NCBI GenBank assembly: GCA_001600695.1
Contig: BCKQ01000012.1
Coordinates: forward strand, 518,945-582,944
Length of the DNA stretch: 64,000 bases
Origin: Ascoidea asiatica
Taxonomy: Eukaryota; Ascomycota; Saccharomycetes; Ascoideales; Ascoideaceae
Direction of reading: 5' to 3'
Position 1 is the stretch's first letter. Each line of letters opens with the position of its first letter. Below the pieces are notes generated by a model. That model was given only the letters and a program-made list of their open reading frames with translations. It ran no database searches and had not been told where the DNA came from. Position numbers and translations under genes: made by a program. Positions 1 to 11,639 of this stretch are shown one piece after another.

Positions 1-53
1 CAGTGTTGTATCATTTTTATTTTTATTCTTTTAAATTTTATTATTATTATCAA

Positions 54-1058
54 ATGAATTTCAAAATGTCAATGAATGGAACTATGACATTACCAACTTC
101 AGCGTTTGTTATTCAAGTATGGAAAGAAGTTCCTAAAATACTCAAATATTATTCCGAAAACTCAAATTTACATTTTTTTCTTGATGAGACTTCAATTAAA
201 AGCTTATCTCCTTCTATTCAAACCTTATTTCTTAATCTAGTTAACGCAAGCGGCAAACATTTCCCTATCACTTTTTATTTTGTCAAGGCGGCATTATTAA
301 TTTCATATAAAGATAGTACCCTTTCATATATGGCAGAAAATCAAATTCTATTAAACTATTTAAATTATATTCTTAGACTAAATCATTTTGATCCCTCTAA
401 AATTGAAATTATTAAACCTAACAGTTTCAATTCGACTATTAATTTACCTTTGGATAGTCATGTTCAATCAACAAAGTTTATTTTTATTTTACATTCAATT
501 TTATTTCCAACCAATCAAAATCAATTAAATTATCAAAAAGAAATTTCCGGAATTATTTGTGATATCATCCTACCACCACATAAATATCACTTACTTAATC
601 AAACATACATTCAACTTATCATTGCGATCATCATCAAAAACTCAATAATCTTGAAACCGGAACAATGGAACTAGAAATTATTACTCAAAAATTTATTACG
701 TCATCAAATTATAATATTGTCAAAAATGAACTTCCCGGAGAAATCAGATCCCTTAACCGTCTTACAGGCTTTAGATTATACAAAAATACAAATAATAAAA
801 TTTACTATAGGAAAGCCAAATCCGAAATAGGAAAAATTGTAATTGATTGTTCCAACAAATTACACTGATAATGTTTTACACATTTTCCGTGTTGAATTCA
901 ATGGACAGGTTCTATCCAAAATTGAATTATGGAACAAAAATAAAGGTAAGTCTCATAATATTACCAAACCAATGTTTGAAAAGATATTTTCTAAATTTCA
1001 TTTAGTAATTGCCGCTTCATCAGACACTGATTCTCATGATCTTATTATGCTAAATTAA
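54..1058 (+). pseudogene. Unrecognised protein-coding gene, split by two frame changes
   Basis: Three overlapping reading frames follow one another: 54-674 (207 codons from the first ATG), 665-868, and 843-1058, which returns to the first frame. The overlaps are only 10 and 26 nt, so the simplest reading is one gene of about 330 codons with two compensating indels; I see no convincing GT-AG intron that would join the pieces. The product would be rich in Asn, Ile, Leu and Lys, with a hydrophobic Ile-rich stretch around residues 180-200 and no signal peptide, catalytic motif or transposon domain I can name. It is more open than most of the window, which suggests recent decay, sequencing error or programmed frameshifting. 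The gene may begin upstream of the window. Function unknown. Confidence 0.4.
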
Positions 1059-1090
1059 CTCGATTTTCTATTTTTTTTTACTTATTTTTT

Positions 1091-1160
1091 TATTTATTGC
1101 TATTTTTTACTATTTATTACTATTTATTACTATCTATTACTATTTATTACTATATACTAC
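1091..1160. repeat. 10-bp tandem repeat, seven units
   Basis: Seven head-to-tail decamers with consensus TATTTATTAC, each differing from it at zero to three positions. It lies just after the stop of the broken gene at 54-1058, in its presumed 3' flank. A plain AT minisatellite. Confidence 0.85.
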
Positions 1161-3012
1161 ATTGTTTTTTATATAAATAATCCCCAAATATATTCTTTTT
1201 ATTTCAACTTTTATTTTATTTTTTTATCTTCACCAATTCTTTATTCTTAATAATTATTAATTTTTTTTAAAAGTCAAAAATCTGTAGTTGTATCTTTATT
1301 AGTATACAGTACAGCGAAACTCTAGAAAACTGCCATCAATTATTTTAAAATTTTCACAACGAGTTGGACTACGCTCAATGTCAAGAGTTAAATTCAAGTA
1401 CGCAAGATTTAATGAAAGAATTTTTGTGGCGATAGTGGTTTTATAGTTTTAATAAATATAGTCTCCTTGAACATTTTGGGAAAGTGATTGGCTGAAAGCT
1501 GATCACACCTCAATCATTAATTATGTTAGAATTTTGAACCCTTACTAATACAACCTTGAAGTCTAGCCTTTCTCGCGCAGGTTGAGGAGTTCCAAAAATT
1601 AGATTTTTGAATTTTTGTTGGTATCATCTTACACCACCTGTATATTGGATTCCTTTCTTACTATTGCATTGGGCTGGTATGAAAGGCCGCTGTCGCGGTA
1701 TCACAACGAACATGTTCACGCCAGAGGCAAAACAGTTGTTTGACAATAAAAAATAATCGAAATTACGTCTTATACCTGCCAAAATCGCCCACATGGTGGA
1801 CCAATCGCGAGACCCTACGGATCAGGGGATTAACGACTAGCTATTGCACAAAGTAAGCTTCTTACTTGAAGTTTTGATATTTTTCTGAATGATGCTGTGA
1901 CTCAATGTCCATTATGCTTTTTGGCAGATGCCATAGCTCACCTTTTTTCCCTGTAATGCTAGTTGTATTCCAATCAAATTTCAAAAAAAGTTAATCAAAG
2001 AAATATACTTCATTCACAATTTGAATCAATTGATGATCCAACGTCAGTTGATGCAAATAATGTTTTACTGCAATTTATGGAGTGGAACGTGTTAGAAAGC
2101 AACGTTGCTATCCTTTTTTGTTGGAAGTTTTGGCTCAGCCAATGGAAAGGCTTGTGCTTTTGTTTGATTGCCACAATTGAATATTGTTAATATCAAAGGC
2201 AAATCCTCTTCTTTCTGAACAACAATTTTTACAACATATATGTTTCTATGAGGATTAATGCTTATATCTATTATCTGTCTATTCCACTATTTTAAATGCT
2301 ATCTATTTATTATAAATGATATATAAGGAGGCTGTTTTCCCCTATTCTTTTATTTGATTTTATTTTCCCCTTTTTCTGATTTGATCGATTAAGTATATAT
2401 AAATTTACATATATATTAAAGTATAATATACATAATTCTATTTTTTCAAGAAATTATCTTTATTAAAATATAATAATAATATATAAAAATATCGCTAGCT
2501 GATCACCAGTCATTCAATTATAAATAAATTACTATCTTAAATATATTATCTATATTTATATTGATCCACAATTATTAAATCAGTATTCAATAATATCTAT
2601 CAATTACAGATATTATTTCAGTCTTAAAACATTACACCATTAAGTAAAGTAGTCAAAAGCCTAAGAGCGATTAATCCCATCTTATCAGAACGTAGGTTTT
2701 GATTATGGTTTGGTTAGATATGAAAGAATTGCTTTGCATAAAATTAAGTGATTAAGAAATTTTTTTATATTATTATCTAAAAATAATTTGTAGTTGTACT
2801 GATTTAATTTATATGGTTTATCTTAATATATATATCATTTAATAACCGATTTTTTCATTATGTTTGAAGTTGAGGTTAATTTAATGTGTAATTAACGTAG
2901 ATAAAATATGAATAACTGTCATTATATAATATGTATCAATATATATTGTATTTATTACATCTATGCTCCTTTTGTTTTGCTATATCAGCATCTAACTCTA
3001 TTAAAACAAAGA
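1161..3012. other. Stretch without a recognisable gene
   Basis: AT-rich sequence with many stops in every frame. A frame at 1963-2190 has no recognisable motif. Around 1304-1335 the sequence TACAGTACAGCGAAACTC resembles the terminal inverted repeat of a pogo/Tigger-type DNA transposon, but I found no matching inverted end nearby. No transposase is readable with confidence. Confidence 0.4.
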
Positions 3013-5219
3013 TCACACGCTAATCGCTTCTGGATTGATTAGCATAACAACATTCGAATAAACCAAAAAATCTAGAGATGAAAAATTTTGACATATTGAA
3101 TACTTGGATATTGCAATTTCTAATGTAGGATTCTGAGATATTTCTTTTGATTCTTGATTATTAAAAATATTTTTAGTTATTAATATATCTTTTCGCTTAT
3201 TATAAAAACCAGGATTTCCACCTCTAACTTGAATTAGACTGGATCTAAGAGAACTTATCAAATATTGATTATTATTTCCATCAATAACATGTAATGCAAT
3301 AACAATATAATAAAACGGTTGAAACATTCAACATCTACCATTATCTGGGGTTGCAATTTTAAAATTGAATTTTTCTTAATAAAAATATTAATTTATTTTA
3401 TCTTTGCTAAATCACTAGAAAAAAAATCAAATGTAGATGAATTTAATTGAATTGATGTAGTAGATGTTTTTTGATAATTTCCTTATTTCTTTATGTTCAC
3501 TAGAATTATCATTATTACAATGACCTTTATGACTATTATATTGAATATTACAATCTTTATTAGACTCTTTACTTGATGTTTCATCAAATATTAGTAAAAC
3601 TAGTATATCATTAGAAAAATTAGTTGCTGCGTAGAGAGCTAATCTGAAAGATTTAAATTTATTTTCAATTTTTCTTCTTTTTGTAACATTTCCGACTTGA
3701 TTGAGGTTGGCTTTTTCCATTTCAATTTCCTTTCCCATTTTTATTTTTATTTTTATTTTGATTCTCATAATTCTAATCATAATCATAGTTTCTAGAATTA
3801 AACATACTGAAGTTAAAATTTAATTTTTCAATTCTAGAAATGAATTTTATTTTAGAAAGTTTTTCACAGCTTGAGGATTTTGTTATATGAATAAAATTTC
3901 TTCTATATCAAGATATGGATGTTTTCTTTTTTATGTTTTGAACTTGCGTCCAAATTCGGATCTAGTTTTTTATTGAGTATATTATTTTTTATATATATAT
4001 CACTTGATAAAGTATAAAAAGATTTACCATCAATTTCTCCCTTTACTTTGAATTTCATCTATTCAGTTTTAGCCATTAAGAATCGGAGTCTATTATGCAG
4101 GTCAAATATTGATTCAATTTGAGTATTATTAGATATTATACATTCATTTCTAGCGTTTTAATCTCCATTAGGTGCATAAGGCTTATAAGTCTCATTTGAA
4201 ATTAATTTGAAATTCTTAAATATTAAAAAGAATGAAAAGTTATTAGGAAATGAATTGATCTTAAAACTATTTTTGTATTTTGAATTAAATAATCTTTTTG
4301 ATTGATGGTACTTAATATTCGAACTTAAATATTTCCGTAGATATTCATTTTTAGTCACCGTGTTTGGTACTTCAATTTACATTATTTGAATTAAGGATTT
4401 TCTTTCTTTATTTTTAAAAATGAGATTTGCAGATAACATTAAAATACCATTAAGATTTGCTAATTCTATTGAAATGTTTTCACTGGTTTTAGTTTTTTCA
4501 CTCTTTCATTTAATTTATTAATTTTGTTTTAATTTCTATGTAATCACTCTTGCGGAAATTTGATTTGGATGCTTTAATGTTTGAATAAATTCTATTTTCT
4601 GAGTTTGTTAAAGTTGATTAACTTGTAAATGTTTCCTTAAATTTAAAATTTGTACAGTCCTTTTAAAATGATTTGGCTCGCAAAAATGTAATTCAATTTC
4701 ATGAATGCAATTTGATCCGAAATTTCAATAATAATATAATGTCATTTTTATTGAAGAATGCGTTAAATTTATTAGATGTTGAATTAATATGGCTATTGAA
4801 TCAGTAGATTTATTTTATTTTTTAGTTGATTTATTAATGACAAAGCAAAAGAAAGTAAACAATTGATTATTGAAAAATTTGATGTTGGGAAACTGTTTAT
4901 TTTAGTGACCCAATGTTAATTTTTACAAATTTCGTCCCGAGCCATTTTTTTAAGCCTCAAATTCGGAGTTTTTAATGGTGTTTGGGGGGGGGGGTGATGA
5001 TAATTGGCATTACAATATGCTCAGTCTTCTGTCAGGTGCCTTAAAATATATATTCGTTCCATTCATGTTTTTTACAGAACGACAAATCTGGCAGTATATA
5101 GCGGGCCTGTACTCTAAATAGTGTTTTAAATTATCCGAAGTGGGGGATTCTGGGTCATAAACCGTTATCCGTGTTCTGAATTGTGCCAGTTGTTCAATAT
5201 GTAAGAAGTATTTTCGCAC
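3013..5219 (-). pseudogene. Minus-strand coding remnants, unidentified
   Basis: Several open stretches follow each other on the minus strand: 5219-5010 (69 codons), 4358-4158 (66), 3786-3427 (119) and 3327-3013 (104), with shorter ones between. They are rich in Lys, Asn, Ile and Ser, like old retroelement polyproteins elsewhere in this window. I can place no catalytic motif. One short piece near 4060-3960 (GEIDGKSF) is loosely like the approach to a retroviral-type protease, but the expected D-T/S-G is absent. A degenerate retroelement is the best guess, weakly held. A run of 12 G lies at 4985-4996. Confidence 0.25.
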
Positions 5220-5345
5220 ATAAATATATGTGATATTGAAGAAGAGCTAACTAACTAGGTTCAATTCATCAAAGTACGTATTAAATACAGATTATATATA
5301 TATCTATATTAATTCTACTAAATATGACAAATATAGTAATATAAT

Positions 5346-5654
5346 ATGGAACAATCTATTCCTCATTTCACAGAAGAAAGTACTTCTCTTCCAGCAGTAA
5401 ATACTACCAGTTTGCGAGACCGGACCATGGAAGATCTAAATGTGTCAGGTGGTAATATTGCCCTGAGCCTTCCAGAAAACAGTAACCTCACAAAGTTAAG
5501 AATAGTTAGGAAACATTTCACGTGTTCAAATTGCTTTTCCAAGACACGATTCCAGCGAGCGCGGTTCTTTATTGATGATTGTATGTCTGAATTTTCTAAT
5601 TATTACGAAAAAATATCTAATTCAAAGTATAGAAAATTGTTAATCAAAATATAA
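5346..5654 (+). CDS. Hypothetical 102-codon ORF running into an LTR-like repeat
   Basis: The frame starts at an ATG. The first ~60 residues are Ser/Thr/Glu-rich without a domain I recognise, followed by a short C-x2-C (residues 59-62). From about 5580 the frame runs into sequence shared with the LTR-like copy at 12.14 kb, so the last ~25 codons are repeat-derived. It may be a truncated host exon cut by the LTR insertion, or chance. Function unknown. Confidence 0.2.
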   Translation: MEQSIPHFTEESTSLPAVNTTSLRDRTMEDLNVSGGNIALSLPENSNLTKLRIVRKHFTCSNCFSKTRFQRARFFIDDCMSEFSNYYEKISNSKYRKLLIKI

Positions 5655-6045
5655 AATATAAGACAATTATGCAAAGCATACCGAACGTTACCGTCCTAAC
5701 TATAATGGTGAACCATATTAGCGTGTAGCCCATGTTTAAAATAAATTTGTACAACTGGTATGTGCAAGTTCACTTTCCATGTATAAGAGAAACAACAGAA
5801 ACGAATTTTACTAAACAAACCTCAACGTCATTGTTATAACAAACAAGCAGCATCCGGTATATTCGAGATTCCTACTTAAAGTTAATTAAAGATTAGATAA
5901 TGCACACGGGGCTCTTGTTGGAACAATGCATATGCGAATAGTATTGCTAGGCACTTACGAGAGCTGAGACATAGAAATATCTATGTAATATTATTAAGTC
6001 TAAGCATAGCGTACCCAATTTGACTATAATGGTAAGAATCAACTA
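5580..6045 (+). repeat. Degenerate LTR (copy 1 of a ~490-bp family)
   Basis: Collinear similarity to 12140-12627 in the same orientation. Shared blocks include AATTGTTAATYAAAATATAA (5636 and 12197), AATAAATTTGTA, AAGTTCACT, a CATCCGAGA-like block and AGTCTAAGMATAGC near the right end. The boundary appears to be a TG following GAT on the left and an ATCA/AACA-like end on the right, but divergence blurs it. It lies 0.6 kb upstream of the gag-like start at 6618 and could be the 5' LTR of the copia relic, or an unrelated solo LTR of the same family. Confidence 0.65.
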
Positions 6046-6617
6046 CAAAGAATAAATATCAGTGACGTAAAGCCAATCTCGTACCTGGTCGCCGGCGCGG
6101 AAAAAACGTTCTCCATATGGTATTCCAAAATAAAACATATAAACGTTGTCTGAAGGTCTAGTCGTTCGCACTTTTGGAGGTGGCACGATGGAATGCATGG
6201 AAACAGCATCAATTTCGATGACTCTAGCAAAAGGATAATTAACCCCTAATCCAAGTTTCCTTCAGTGGCGTGGGATGATCGTTCACGCCACATGACATCC
6301 CTGAATTCCCCACAAGACAGTGCTAAATAAATGAGTTGTAAAATTGTAAACTTATGTTACCTCTGAATAGACTTATGCCAACGCTTAGCAAGCTATGGGG
6401 TTAATTACCAAATAAAATTAACTCTATTATAATTTTAAATACCATATCAAGTGGACAACAATTAATTTATAAAAAGCAAGCTTAATAAGGCTCACAATTC
6501 CCAAAAGGTCAGTAGTTTATAAAAAGTATGAATACTCAATTCATGTATGACTATAAACTTAGTAATAAAAATATAGAAAACTATTTATAAACACCCGCCT
6601 AGCACTAGTGTCAATTA

Positions 6618-8150
6618 AAATGTTTCAACCTTCTGGTCTAAGTAAATTCATTGCAATTCAAAATTCTATGTTCAAGAAAAGGATTAAAGATTTCACTTAT
6701 ACTAATATGTATATGAGGGTTTCGGCACATTGCCTAATATTAGATATATCTATCCCATAGCATATCAATCCTCTTGTTGAATTATCAATCGATAACATTG
6801 AGAAAAATCAACTTCCTTTACAAAAATTAACTAAAATTATGTGTATTACCACCAGTCAGAATTTAATACTAAACACTCCCTACAAGCCTATTATGTTGGG
6901 GGTCGCGACTAGTGATGTATGGACTCAAATCGAAAATATTAGAAGTGGTTGTTCAGACGAATATCCTGAATTTGGTAAAACACCATATGTAACGCCTTAA
7001 CAACCCCCTTAATTAGTACCTCCAGAAAAGCTGTTCGTAAGAGCGAAGCAAATAATTGCAAACAATTTGTGGCAACAATAATTGGGTAGGCTGCGAAATT
7101 TGTTAAAGATGTTGAGGATTTTATCGATTTGTTGTTTAGTTATCCGATTGCTTTTGATTTAGGAAATATGGAAACTCGAAAACTCTGCCTTAGAGAAACT
7201 CTATCCTCCAACAAACTAAGTTTTAATGTTTTATTAATCAAAGCCATTCAAAAAATTATTACAATTGGTTTTTACGAAGATTTTGGCATGTACTGAAATA
7301 GCTAAAGTTTTTCCTAAGAAATTATCAATACACTTCACGAATAAGAAAACAAGTTCAATCATGGTTGTAATTTGCTTACTAAAATTCCAATTTTCAAAGT
7401 CATCCAAAGAGATAGGTTCGCCTCCGGAATCGTCCTTGTCCCAACAATAAAGAAGTTTTTGCTGGAGCCATTTGGTACGCAACATGCTGAATTTGGTGAT
7501 AAATCTAATCACAACAAAAGTTTATCAGAGGAATGTTTCAATTCTACTATTGGTAATGTTCTAGTTAAGTATCTACTGTTAAAGTATGTCTATAATAATG
7601 CATCAAATCTAGAATATTCCAATTTGCAAGAAAAACTTTGCTACAGAACTTTATCCGACTGCTTGGTGGTGCTACATACATTAGAAAATTGGATCACATA
7701 GAGATTCAAAAACAGCTTTAGATAATGATAATGATGATAATGGCACCAAAGGACCTGATCCTGAACATAAACCTTCTCGAAACGCTTCCAAACGAGGAAT
7801 AAGATTAAGTAACCAACCGGAATCTCCAATATTGATGTATCGGTACTTTTTGCTGTACCTGCTAGAAAACTTATTAAAGGATATTATTGTAGAAAGAATA
7901 AAAGTGGAAATACTATTTGCGCAAACTGCTTATTCCATCAACATGATCCCTTAGTGTGCCCTATCTTTTCCAATAATGTTGATTTTTTTCATCAAATGGT
8001 TTTGGAGTATTACCGGTGTCCCGGAAATATGGATTCTATCAGAAAATTTGATTGTTATGTGTTTACATTTTTTCCAAAAAATACAAAAGAACAACAGTAA
8101 AAATAGGTGACTATGACAGTGTGCCGAGGAACAATCTGGACATGTCACAA
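6618..8150 (+). pseudogene. Decayed copia gag with an intact CCHC knuckle
   Basis: An ATG at 6618 starts a frame that can be followed, with stops and frame changes, through about 1.5 kb. The diagnostic element is at 7918-7959, which encodes C-A-N-C-L-F-H-Q-H-D-P-L-V-C, a perfect C-x2-C-x4-H-x4-C nucleocapsid zinc knuckle. Upstream, 7265-7450 and 7372-7701 are open in overlapping frames and probably carry the helical capsid part. The intact knuckle in an otherwise shattered frame is probably chance survival. Confidence 0.6.
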
Positions 8151-9570
8151 GGTCTGTTAAATGAGATCAATTGAAATAATTGAAATTAGATACCTGAAAA
8201 ATTCAATGGAAGAGTTACCTTCGCTTTTCAAGATAAATACAACCACTATCAACAGGAAATGGTGGTCTGGATATTATCCCTAGAGAGTTTAACAGTATTC
8301 GATATATCCAGTCCAGCATAAACTGCATAGTTTTTGATGACTTAACATTGAAAAAGCACAATGATCAGTTCAGGTAATACAGTAAATATGATATAATCTA
8401 TTAGAGTCCAATTTAACTCATAAAGAAATGGATAATAATCCACGATATTATCAAAGACGCGTAGTCAGAAATAAGGCTCCTCCAGATATCAATGAAAGTC
8501 CCATTGATGAAACGTGTAACACTGAAAAATCCTGTAAACTGAACCAAATTCAAAATTCATGTAGAAATACTAATACTAAAGTAAAACAATAATATCCACA
8601 ATCACCAATTTGTGAGGAACCAGATTATCCTACTTCACCACCCGAAAAGTCAAGGTGCTGAAATTAAAAATCAATCTGATATACAGGAAATTGAAAAAAA
8701 AGACTATAAGTCTAGTATCTCAATGACTAATAAAACTTGTTCTCAAATTTTAAAGAGTATATTTGGCAAATGTTTGTTGATGTTACTGGTATTAGTGATA
8801 CGTATGAACAGTATTATCACCTTTAATTAAGAACTAATCAATATATCGAATAATCAAAAGATGAACTTCCATCTGTGAACGATCAAAAAAATTATGAGTT
8901 AATAAGAGTTTGTAATTATGAACAATTTAATTTCTTCTGTGTTAAGATATTAAATTGTAAATTTAAGATCAATGATAGTGAATGGTTATCATTTACAGTA
9001 GTCCCTTATCAAGAATAGAATCATCCATTGTATCAAAACTTCAAAGAAAGATTAAACACTATGACCAAGCTTGCCGACTAATCACACATTACGACATCTT
9101 TAGAGCATTTAAATGCTAACATTACTCAATGCCAATTCAGTAACATATATCTGATAATCAATTACTGAAGGAATTCCTCAAAAACATGATCAAGAATATT
9201 CCTTTGACCCCATATCAAAATGTTTATACAGCCCTTGTCTTTGAGCATGCTTTATCTAAAGTTTATAGGAGAGACATTTATTTAGAGGTACATTGGATAT
9301 CTTAGTCCAATGTATAAAAGGAGCTATAGTAATTTAAAATATTTCTCCAAAACTTTCCTTTACTTGGAGAATCTCGGATGATCAGTTGATGTTGGTATTG
9401 ATACATGGAGTTCACAAAATGCGGGAATTACACCAGAGGTTCAATATTTTAGACAAACCAATTCAACTCGAGATTTATCAAATCTTGGACTTAATGGGAG
9501 GCCTTTTTAAGGCAAAAATTATACCATATCTGATAAACATCTTCCTTCAACAATTTCTCAAAACCTTTTA
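8150..9570 (+). pseudogene. Degenerate gag-protease linker of the copia relic
   Basis: No domain can be named here. Short open pieces, such as 8612-8830 and 9386-9571, are Lys/Asn/Ser-rich and keep the plus-strand order between the zinc knuckle and the protease. The ~1.4 kb spacing is long for a copia element, so an unrecognised insertion is possible. Confidence 0.35.
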
Positions 9571-11216
9571 AAGCTTATATTGGATTCTGCACCCGAAACT
9601 GCCCTCACCAACAATACAACTCTTCTGCATAACTACAAGAATTTACGTATTGAGAGTAAACTGACTATATTAACATTTGTTAGTGAATCTATAGTAGTTA
9701 AAGGTAAACGACATATCAAACCGTATTTATGTCTTGGAGGAAAGGTTAGAGAACTTATAGTAAATGACATGTGTATAGTCAAGATTCTGCAGATTCAGTA
9801 AGATCTCCACCTAAACATACAAAAAACAAGCTTTATATCTATGTATACTAATCAGGATGGTTTTGGGCTTTGGAGTTATAATTAAAATAGTTTACCTTCT
9901 GAGATTAAATATTGTCCATTAGGAGAAAGCTCTCCTACAGTCTACATAGACCTTCTTAAAACTAATAAAGATTGTCTCAACTTTTCTTCTTGTAGTATTC
10001 GTTCAACATCATTGGGAGGACTTCATCGGAAATTCAATAATCCTCCTATAAATTTCACCAAGGACCTTTTAAACAAAAGAGAAATCGAAAAGTTCATTTT
10101 ACCCAAGGAAGAACAGTTCCATTGTGAAATATGTCAAAGAAAAAACACTGTATGAAAACTTACTCAATTCTTTGGATATCAACTAAAGACCTAATGAAGT
10201 TGTACAATCAGATGCTATAGGGAAAATTACCCCAATAAGTCTCAGTTCCTTTAAATCTGTTTTAGTGATAATTGCGACATTCAGTAAATAGTCTAACTCA
10301 AAATCGAGGGCTTGCAAACGGCAGAAAGGTTACTACTATTATAGGATATAATAGTGCTCAAAATGGATTAGAGGAAACAGCTAATAGAGCCCTATGCAAC
10401 ATTGTGAAAATATTACTTGTTTCAAGTGATTTACCTGATATTATCCGGGAATATGCACATATAGTTTCTAAGGATCTAAATAATGGGTCATTAAATAAAG
10501 CGAATATCCCTCCTTATGAATTGTATGAAAATTTACATCTTAAACTGAGTTCCTATTATCAATTTGTATCATTAATATCTTAAAATAAATTTAATTCAAT
10601 AAAAGACACTGCGAAAACTTTAGGTCCTACAAGATGTATATATTTTTGTGAATATCAAAAACAACTATGACATTTAGTTCTAGATCTTGACAGGAAAAAA
10701 ATTATCAGTACAAAAACCGTTAACTGTCCTAATTTAGGAAGAGTATTTGAGGACCTAACTATCAAACTAGCAATATCAGAGATCAAAACTCTTCTTATAA
10801 ATCATTCAAGAAATATTAGATATTCAGTTAATTACTGTCATCCAAATTATCAACCCCCAAATAAGCAAAATTTTTCAACTACTGACTACAAATCTATAAA
10901 TAATTATTCGAATGAACATCCATTTGATCTTACAACAAATGAACCTATAATTCTACAACAAGATACTTTTGGTGCTAAAATTATCTCTTCTTCTAAAAAC
11001 ATTAATGAAAACATATCTATTAATGAATATTTTAAAAATTCTATTGCCCCTGTTGTTTTTAATAATCTAGACGCAGCTCCTTGTGGAACTTTTAATCCAG
11101 AAGATTTACCTCTGGCTCCTGAACTGCTTGAAGGAGCTTACACTTGTCAAAAAAACCCGTGGTATCTAATCAATGTACGACACCTCATTAGCATGAATAT
11201 CCACCACATCATATGA
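9571..11216 (+). pseudogene. Copia protease and integrase, broken
   Basis: The protease active site lies at 9583-9591 as D-S-A; the family has D-S/T-G, so the catalytic glycine is replaced. Then follow a Cys-x2-Cys zinc pair (HCEICQ at 10123-10140) of the HHCC integrase domain, and at 10345-10470 the NSAQNG...E block that carries the third catalytic residue of the D,D-35-E core. From 10671 to 11216 about 181 codons stay open with no start codon; the beginning (LVLDLDRKKIISTKTVN) matches the integrase C-terminal region of copia elements. Many stops lie upstream. Confidence 0.75.
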
Positions 11217-11639
11217 TTCCACCTCTTTTATATTATCCAAACCAAAATGCTTTACCGCTTATTTACCATTATGCTAGCACGATCCATAGATAAATCCATG
11301 CATGTTTTAGCATAAATAACTTCGTATTCTTTATGCTAATATTTACAATATATTAAATTCAAAAATCCAGACAATACGCAATCAAAATGTACATCTTATG
11401 TCTTTTACAGAAAAGTTTAATTTCAATGATTTACCTTCAACTTCATATACTCAGCCATCGGTTACATCCATGGAAGATCATGAAACTCGATCATTAAAAC
11501 TATCAATTAATGAATTGTGTTTTACACCAACTTCCACTTGATAATTTAAATCAACGATTCTTGGACAATGGAAACTACCACAGTTCAGAGAAAATTCTCC
11601 AGAAAACTTGATTCACGATGCGCATCGTATAGGAAATGA

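Noticed and set aside
1304-1335. Terminal inverted repeat of a pogo/Tigger transposon
   Set aside because: The sequence resembles such an end, but no inverted partner was found within the next few kb and no transposase block could be read with confidence.
4985-4996. Run of 12 G as a G-quadruplex
   Set aside because: A single homopolymer run, not four separated G-tracts; most likely slippage.
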